Shown here in pieces: positions 22,745 to 26,947 of a stretch of DNA of 26,947 nucleotides. The DNA lies in the NCBI GenBank assembly GCA_037968495.1, contig JBBKVP010000025.1, positions 1 through 26,947 of the forward strand, in the 5' to 3' direction. This DNA is from Aestuarierythrobacter sp037968495 (GTDB taxonomy: Bacteria > Pseudomonadota > Alphaproteobacteria > Sphingomonadales > Sphingomonadaceae). Made by a program: the position numbers and the translations under genes. How positions within the stretch are numbered: position 1 is the stretch's first letter; every line of letters begins with the position of its first letter. The notes below the pieces were generated by a model that was given only the letters and a program-made list of their open reading frames with translations, was not told the DNA's origin and ran no database searches.

Positions 22745-23544
22745 GTGGAAGCGGCCTTCTGTTCCAAGCCCCGGACCAGGCGCGAGAAGGCTGGGAAGGC
22801 GCAGCAGCCGCCGAAACCGACGGTTCCGCGCTCTATCTGGAACTGGACGGGTGGGAAGGGCCGCTCGATCTGCTGCTTGATCTTGCGCGGAGGCAAAAGG
22901 TCGATCTTCGCTCGATATCGATCCTCGATTTGGTTGACCAATATCTGATCTATATTGACCGCGCCGAATCCATGCGGCTGGAACTGGCCGCCGATTACCT
23001 CGTGATGGCGGCATGGCTCGCCTATCTCAAATCATCGCTACTGCTGCCGAAGGAAGAGCAGGAGGTGCCCGGGCCGGAAGAACTGGCGCTGCGGCTCCAA
23101 CTTCGCCTCGCGAGGCTAGGCGCAATGCGCGAGGCAGCAGCGCGCCTGATAGGGCGCAACCGGCAGGGCCGCGATGTGTTTGTGCGCGGCGCACCCGAAG
23201 GCCTCAGGATTGACCGCAAGAACCAGTGGCAATGCGATTGGTTCGATATGGTGCAGGCCTATGGCCAAGTAAAGGCACGCACTGCGCCCGCAGTCCACAT
23301 GGTCCGCGACCGCCCCGTGATGACGCTCGATAGCGCGCTGCAGCGAGTGTCGTCCATGCTAGGCGTTACGTTCGACTGGATGACGATCGAGGAATTTCTT
23401 CCGCCTCATGCGGAACCACGACTGCGCAGGTCGGCAATGGCCTCCAGCTTCGTTGCGGCGCTGGAACTGGCGCGGCTGGGCAAGGCAGAACTGGCACAGG
23501 ACAAGGCATTCGGGACGCTCAGGCTTAGGCGCATACCGGCATGA
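22741..23544 (+). CDS. scpA: Segregation and condensation protein A
   Basis: This 267-residue kleisin of the SMC-ScpAB condensin bridges the Smc heads and binds ScpB, helping to compact and segregate the chromosome. The kleisin signature is YLELDGWEGPLDLLLDLARR followed by QKVDLRSISILDLVDQYL, then YLVMAAWLAYLKSSLLLPKE. The C-terminal winged helix that contacts the Smc head ends with ASSFVAALELARLGKAELAQ. The first 30 residues are a variable extension. It overlaps nagZ and scpB by 4 bp each through ATGA, so the three genes are translationally coupled. Confidence 0.95.
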   Translation: MSGSGLLFQAPDQAREGWEGAAAAETDGSALYLELDGWEGPLDLLLDLARRQKVDLRSISILDLVDQYLIYIDRAESMRLELAADYLVMAAWLAYLKSSLLLPKEEQEVPGPEELALRLQLRLARLGAMREAAARLIGRNRQGRDVFVRGAPEGLRIDRKNQWQCDWFDMVQAYGQVKARTAPAVHMVRDRPVMTLDSALQRVSSMLGVTFDWMTIEEFLPPHAEPRLRRSAMASSFVAALELARLGKAELAQDKAFGTLRLRRIPA

Positions 23545-24146
23545 CTTCGGAGCTGGAGCGGGCCGTCGAAGCGACTTTGTTTGCCTCGGAAAAGCCGATG
23601 ACGGTCGATGAACTTTCAAAACACTTGGGCGATGCTGAAAAGGGCGTGATCCGCGATGCATTGACTACATTGGGCGAAGCTTACGTAAAGCGCGGCATCA
23701 ATTTGGTGGAGCGCGGCAAGCACTGGCACTTTGAAACCGCAGCAGATCTCGCGCATCTGCTGCGGCGTGAGAAGGAACAGGTGCGCCGCCTCTCGCGTGC
23801 CGGTACCGAGGTGCTTGCAATCGTCGCCTATCACGAACCGGTAAGCCGCGCCGAAATCGAGAGCATTCGGGGCGTGCAAACCGCCAAAGGAACGCTCGAC
23901 GTCTTATTAGAAGCGGGATGGGTGCGCGCTGCAGGGCGGCGCGATGTGCCGGGACGGCCGATAATATACGCGACGACGCCTGATTTCCTCGATCATTTCG
24001 GTCTGGCGTCGCGCCGCGATCTGCCAGGTATCGACGAATTGCGCGCCGCAGGGCTGCTTGATCCTGTCGATGACGCCTATGATGAGCTCATCGGTTCCGG
24101 TGATGATGAGGCAGACCCCGTACCTGACGAGGAAAATACGGATTGA
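23541..24146 (+). CDS. scpB: Segregation and condensation protein B
   Basis: This 201-residue partner of ScpA in the SMC complex has two winged-helix units. The first runs over LERAVEATLFASEKPMTVDE to HWHFETAADLAHLLR. The second contains AGTEVLAIVAYHEPVSRAEI then ESIRGVQTAKGTLDVLLEAG, and the end is GRPIIYATTPDFLDHFGLAS, a strong ScpB signature. An acidic tail follows (SGDDEADPVPDEENTD), as is common in the family. It is linked to scpA by a 4-bp ATGA overlap; 73 bp then separate it from tatA. Confidence 0.95.
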   Translation: MTSELERAVEATLFASEKPMTVDELSKHLGDAEKGVIRDALTTLGEAYVKRGINLVERGKHWHFETAADLAHLLRREKEQVRRLSRAGTEVLAIVAYHEPVSRAEIESIRGVQTAKGTLDVLLEAGWVRAAGRRDVPGRPIIYATTPDFLDHFGLASRRDLPGIDELRAAGLLDPVDDAYDELIGSGDDEADPVPDEENTD

Positions 24147-24219
24147 GGTAGTGATTGCTGGCAAAGCCCGAACGAAGCGCCTATATCTCGGATAGAACCC
24201 TAGTGAAAGAGAATGAGCC

Positions 24220-24453
24220 ATGGGACTTAGTGTCTGGCAATTGCTGATCGTCGCAGTCGTAATCCTCGTGCTGTTCGGGCGCGGGAAGATTTCCGAAATG
24301 ATGGGCGAATTCGGCAAAGGTATCAAAAGCTTCAAGACCGGAATGGCTGAGGAAGATACGGATAAGCCCGCCGAACCCGCGCCGCGCCTTGGCCATGATG
24401 CCAAGCCTGCAGGCGAGACGGTGAAGGACAAGAGTTCCGACAGCTCAAGCTGA
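24220..24453 (+). CDS. tatA: Sec-independent translocase subunit TatA
   Basis: This 77-residue protein forms the pore-making part of the twin-arginine translocase, which exports folded proteins across the inner membrane. The N-terminal span is SVWQLLIVAVVILVLFG. The FGRGKISEMMGEFGKGIKSF hinge and amphipathic helix is the TatA/E hallmark. The tail is acidic and hydrophilic. The ATG at 24220 has AAAGAGA about 8 nt upstream. It is followed by tatB after 20 bp and tatC, so the full Tat system is here. Confidence 0.95.
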   Translation: MGLSVWQLLIVAVVILVLFGRGKISEMMGEFGKGIKSFKTGMAEEDTDKPAEPAPRLGHDAKPAGETVKDKSSDSSS

Positions 24454-24473
24454 TTTAGAGGACGCGCCGCATC

Positions 24474-24917
24474 ATGTTTGACATCGGCGCCACCGAGCTG
24501 CTGCTCCTTGTGGTCGTAGCCGTCCTTGTGATCGGCCCGAAAGACATGCCGCTTGCCTTGCGCACTGCGGGCAAATGGATGGGCAAGATTCGCCGCGTAT
24601 CCGCACATTTCCGCTCTGGCGTCGACACCATGATCCGCGAGGCGGAAATGGACGAGATGGAGAAGAAGTGGAAGGATAAGAACGAAGAGATCATGAAGGC
24701 GACCCCGCCGGGCGAGATGGGTCCGCTGCCTGATGCGGAAAACTCCGCGCCCAGTGGTGTGCCCAGTGATGTGAGCGCCGAAGCAGCGCTGCCTACGCTG
24801 AACGCTGAAGAAGCTCCCGCTGAACCAGCTCCGGCTCCCGCTCCGGTACCACCGCCAGCCGCAGAGATCGACCAGCCGCCGCTGCCCTTCGGCAATCCGC
24901 CGAAGAAGGGTTCGTAA
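24474..24917 (+). CDS. tatB: Sec-independent translocase subunit TatB
   Basis: This 147-residue protein forms the twin-arginine signal receptor with TatC. The start MFDIGATELLLLVVVAVLVI followed by GPKDMPLALRTAGKWMGKIR is typical of TatB: one short span ending in a Gly-Pro hinge, then a long amphipathic helix with VSAHFRSGVDTMIREAEMDE. The C-terminal third is low complexity, rich in Ala and Pro (for example APAEPAPAPAPVPPPAA), and probably disordered. It lies 20 bp after tatA and 6 bp before tatC. Confidence 0.95.
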   Translation: MFDIGATELLLLVVVAVLVIGPKDMPLALRTAGKWMGKIRRVSAHFRSGVDTMIREAEMDEMEKKWKDKNEEIMKATPPGEMGPLPDAENSAPSGVPSDVSAEAALPTLNAEEAPAEPAPAPAPVPPPAAEIDQPPLPFGNPPKKGS

Positions 24918-24923
24918 GGCGCC

Positions 24924-25730
24924 ATGGCTATCAAACTTTCCGATATTGACGATACACAGGCACCGCTGCTCGATCATTTGATCGAATTGCGCGGGCGTCT
25001 AGTGCGCGCTGTTCTGGCGCTGATCGTTGCATTTGCAGTCTGCTTCTATTTTGCCGACGAGATTTTCGGATTTCTTGTCCGCCCACTGACCGCAGCGTTC
25101 CCGCCGGGCGAGGGCAAGCTGGTCTATACCAAGCTGTACGAGGCGTTCTTTGTCGAAGTGAAAGTCGCGCTGTTTGCGGGCTTTTTCGTAAGCTTCCCGA
25201 TTATTGCCAACCAGATGTGGGCCTTCATCGCGCCTGGGCTTTATGCGAAGGAAAAGAAGGCGTTTCTGCCATTCCTGCTCGCCACGCCGATCCTGTTTAC
25301 CGCCGGCGCGGCGCTGGCATATTATGTCGTTATGCCCACCGCATTCAAATTCTTCCTCAATTTTGAGGGCGACCGGGGCGGTCTGACGCAGGAGGCTTTG
25401 CCAGCGATTGGCGACTATCTGTCGCTGGTGATGAACTTCATTCTGGCGTTTGGCGTCAGTTTCCTGCTGCCGGTGCTGCTGTTGCTTCTGAACAAGGCGG
25501 GTATTGTCTCACGCGAACAGCTAGTGGCGGCGCGGCGCTATATTATCGTGGGCGTTGTCGGCGTGGCTGCGATCATTACGCCGCCTGATGTGATCTCGCA
25601 GATCATGTTGGCCGTGCCGATTTTGATCCTTTTCGAAGGTTCGCTTATGTTGATGTGGTGGGGGGACCGCAAGGCCCGCAAAGCGAAGCTGAAGGAAGAG
25701 GCCGAAGCTGAAGCTGATGGCGAGACCTAG
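24924..25730 (+). CDS. tatC: Sec-independent translocase subunit TatC
   Basis: This 268-residue multi-span core of the Tat translocase binds twin-arginine signals. The N-terminal motif LLDHLIELRGRLVRAVLALI has the conserved His-Leu-x-Glu-Leu-Arg-x-Arg. The conserved Phe-Pro pair in VSFPIIANQMWAFIAPGLYA and FGVSFLLPVLLLLLNKAGIV is also seen. Six spans fit the hydrophobicity. The charged C-terminal tail (KAKLKEEAEAEADGE) is cytoplasmic. It closes the argS-tatC run and is followed within 26 bp by a strong hairpin terminator. Confidence 0.97.
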   Translation: MAIKLSDIDDTQAPLLDHLIELRGRLVRAVLALIVAFAVCFYFADEIFGFLVRPLTAAFPPGEGKLVYTKLYEAFFVEVKVALFAGFFVSFPIIANQMWAFIAPGLYAKEKKAFLPFLLATPILFTAGAALAYYVVMPTAFKFFLNFEGDRGGLTQEALPAIGDYLSLVMNFILAFGVSFLLPVLLLLLNKAGIVSREQLVAARRYIIVGVVGVAAIITPPDVISQIMLAVPILILFEGSLMLMWWGDRKARKAKLKEEAEAEADGET

Positions 25731-25750
25731 TCCGCTTCAACACTGGACAC

Positions 25751-25777
25751 AAAAGCGGGGCCGTCTGGCCCCGTTTT
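25751..25777. terminator. Bidirectional hairpin terminator between tatC and the small membrane protein genes
   Basis: CGGGGCC (25756-25762) and GGCCCCG (25767-25773) form a perfect 7-bp GC stem with a 4-nt loop GTCT. AAAAG lies on one side and TTTT on the other, so it can act in both directions. It separates the + strand argS-tatC run from the - strand small-protein genes. Confidence 0.85.
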
Positions 25778-25800
25778 CATGTCAGCAATTGTGTCAGCGA

Positions 25801-26022
25801 TTATGCGCTAACGGGTTGATCTTCGTCTTTGTCTGTCAGGAACAGCACCGCAATACCGAAAGCGGCAATCGCTGCGACCAGCAACAGGGTAGAGCTACCG
25901 CCCAACTCGCTTTGAGCAGGCGCCGGTTCAGCGCTTCGACCTGCCGAAGCAGACTGCGCTGCCGCAGGTGCAGCGACTATTGTAAGCGCCACAATGGCTG
26001 ACGTCAGTTTGCGAAAAAGCAT
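25801..26022 (-). CDS. Small secreted single-span protein (paralogue 2)
   Basis: This 73-residue protein has a signal peptide MLFRKLTSAIVALTIVAAPA with likely cleavage after AAAQS. A roughly 20-residue linker rich in Ala, Ser and Pro follows, then GGSS before a hydrophobic span (LLLVAAIAAFGIAVLFL) and an acidic tail DKDEDQPVSA. It is clearly homologous to the gene just upstream (26043-26267), with the same order and near-equal length. The start at 26022 has GGGAG 7 nt upstream; an in-frame start at 26046 has no support. I know no function. From memory such proteins occur in sphingomonads. Topology with a cleaved signal would be N-out, C-in. Confidence 0.8.
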   Translation of the reverse strand: MLFRKLTSAIVALTIVAAPAAAQSASAGRSAEPAPAQSELGGSSTLLLVAAIAAFGIAVLFLTDKDEDQPVSA

Positions 26023-26042
26023 CGAAAACTCCCAAAAATGCC

Positions 26043-26267
26043 TCAAGGGCTGGTGGGCGCAGAATCGTCCTCATTTGCGATCAGGAAGATGCCGACCGCG
26101 ATCGCGGCGAGGGCTGCAAGGAGGAACAGTTGATTGGAATCGCCGCCAATCGAGCTGGTGGCAGCAGCAGGCTTTGAAGCGCGCTGCGCATCTGCGGCTT
26201 GTGCGGCAACTGGCAGTGCAACCAAGGAGAGGGCGGCGGCGCTTGCGGCAAGTTTGTTGAAAGTCAT
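26043..26267 (-). CDS. Small secreted single-span protein (paralogue 1)
   Basis: This 74-residue protein has a signal peptide (MTFNKLAASAAALSLVALPV, cleavage likely after AAQA). The linker is DAQRASKPAAATSSI, then GGDSNQLFLLAALAAIAVGI, the start of one membrane span, and the acidic tail ANEDDSAPTSP. It precedes its paralogue by 20 bp and was probably co-transcribed. AGGAG lies about 8 nt before the ATG at 26267. The in-frame open region extends upstream to 26381 but lacks a ribosome site. The tail is acidic, unlike the basic ends of PEP-CTERM or GlyGly-CTERM proteins, so it is not one of these sorted families. Confidence 0.82.
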   Translation of the reverse strand: MTFNKLAASAAALSLVALPVAAQAADAQRASKPAAATSSIGGDSNQLFLLAALAAIAVGIFLIANEDDSAPTSP

Positions 26268-26377
26268 CAAAGTGCTCCTGAGAGAAATGGCGTTGGGGCG
26301 GCAATGAACCCCGTCTGGTAAGGCTTTAATCAGCGTAATGTTGCAGGCTTGTGAATGGCCAAATGAACGGTTCGCTT

Positions 26378-26947
26378 TCAACGGCCTGGTCCGGAAGATT
26401 GTTCAGGCTTTGCCGCATATTCGCGGCGTCCGGCAACCCATGTCTCTAGGACTTCCGTCTGACGCAGTTCCTCGGGTGAGACCATCAGCGGATCGCGGTT
26501 GACGAAGATGAAGTCGGCCCACTCGCCCTCGACCAGCCGTCCGAACTTTCCATCGGCAAACCCCGCATAGGCCGCGCCCGCAGTATAAGCAGCAAGTGCT
26601 TCGGCCCGCGATACGGCTTCGTTGGGAAACCAGCCGCCAAAGGGTTCGCCATTGGCGTCGGTGCGGGTGATTGCTGCGGCAAGGCCCACAAAAGGCGGCA
26701 GCGCTTCTACCGGCGCGTCGGTCCCAAAAGCCAGGACTGCGCCAGTGTCCGCGATGGTCCGCCATGCATAGGCACCGTTCAGCCGGTCAAGGCCAAGCCG
26801 CGCCTCGGCCATTGTGCGGTCCGATGTCTGGTGGACAGGCTGCATCGAAGCGACAATGCCGTGCTTGCCGAATTTCGGGATGTCGGATGGTGACACGACT
26901 TGCGCATGTTCGATCCGCCAGCGCCGGTCGCCGGTGTAGGTTTCGGC
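26378..26947 (-). CDS. Amidohydrolase family protein, C-terminal part (cut by window edge)
   Basis: These are the last 189 residues of a metal-dependent amidohydrolase of the YtcJ/imidazolonepropionase-like group; the gene continues past the right edge. RRWRIEHAQVVSPSD near the edge carries a metal-binding His. HGIVASMQPVHQTSD and VLAFGTDAPVEALPPFVGLA hold the Asp that completes the metal site, and GKFGRLVEGEWADFIFVNRD is the typical end of the composite domain. It probably hydrolyses an amide-like bond in the cytoplasm; the substrate is unknown. No terminator was seen in the 110 bp between it and the downstream small-protein gene. Confidence 0.9.
   Translation of the reverse strand, partial: AETYTGDRRWRIEHAQVVSPSDIPKFGKHGIVASMQPVHQTSDRTMAEARLGLDRLNGAYAWRTIADTGAVLAFGTDAPVEALPPFVGLAAAITRTDANGEPFGGWFPNEAVSRAEALAAYTAGAAYAGFADGKFGRLVEGEWADFIFVNRDPLMVSPEELRQTEVLETWVAGRREYAAKPEQSSGPGR

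Noticed and set aside
22084..22941. 285-residue open frame antisense to nagZ and scpA
   Set aside because: Shadow of well-supported genes on the other strand, with low-complexity Ser/Ala/Pro content.
24147..24219. Possible tRNA or small RNA in the scpB-tatA gap
   Set aside because: The 73 bp do not fold into a cloverleaf and lack the T-loop and CCA-like features.
23907..24977. 356-residue open frame antisense to scpB, tatA and tatB
   Set aside because: It is the complement of three clear genes, with biased residue use (many His, Arg, Ser) and no domain.
26043..26267. PEP-CTERM or GlyGly-CTERM sorting signal at the ends of the small proteins
   Set aside because: These signals end in basic residues after the span; both proteins here end in acidic tails.

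Overview
This window looks like chromosomal DNA of an alphaproteobacterium of the order Sphingomonadales, most likely Erythrobacteraceae-like. That placement is inference. It rests on a TonB-dependent receptor with an N-terminal carboxypeptidase-regulatory-like domain, a compact cpa/tad pilus cluster, and the gene string argS-SPOR-nagZ-scpA-scpB-tatA-tatB-tatC. It also rests on small secreted single-span proteins of a type I associate with sphingomonads. Base composition is moderately GC-rich throughout, and I saw no insertion sequence, phage gene, CRISPR array, tRNA or rRNA.

Layout. 1-752 (-) is the N-terminal part of a TonB-dependent receptor that runs off the left edge. About 400 bp without a gene follow. 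1161-6148 (+) is a run of a thiolase, an HSD10-type dehydrogenase, a crotonase, a TetR-type repressor, S-methyl-5'-thioadenosine phosphorylase and a MarR-type regulator. The first three give hydratase, dehydrogenase and thiolase steps of a beta-oxidation-like route, and the TetR protein is the obvious candidate to control it. A near-palindrome at 1105-1122 is a plausible operator.

6191-13477 (-) is the Flp/tight-adherence pilus cluster, read as cpaA-cpaB-cpaC-cpaD-cpaE-tadB-tadC. It has the prepilin peptidase, the periplasmic and secretin parts, the ParA-like CpaE and both inner-membrane platform proteins. The motor ATPase gene cpaF/tadA, usually between cpaE and tadB, is absent, and so is any pilin gene. 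The cpaE-tadB junction instead holds a 92-bp gap that can fold.

13556-15891 (+) holds an alpha/beta hydrolase with no conventional start codon where one is expected, an FAD-dependent oxidoreductase and a DUF1508 mini-protein. 15923-18322 (-) is ispH-thrB-rnhA. 18421-19068 (+) is an uncharacterised lipoprotein. 19121-25730 (+) is a tightly packed housekeeping run: argS, a SPOR-domain membrane protein, nagZ, scpA/scpB (chromosome condensation) and tatA/tatB/tatC (twin-arginine export). It ends at a strong hairpin terminator.

25801-26267 (-) encodes two tandem paralogous small proteins, each with a signal peptide, a short linker, one membrane span and an acidic tail. 26378-26947 (-) is the C-terminal part of an amidohydrolase that runs off the right edge.

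The items most worth a second look are the incomplete Tad cluster with its folded junction, the possible AUU start of the hydrolase, the tandem small membrane proteins, the putative TetR operator, and the hairpin directly in front of argS. Nothing here is clearly an unknown multi-gene system.
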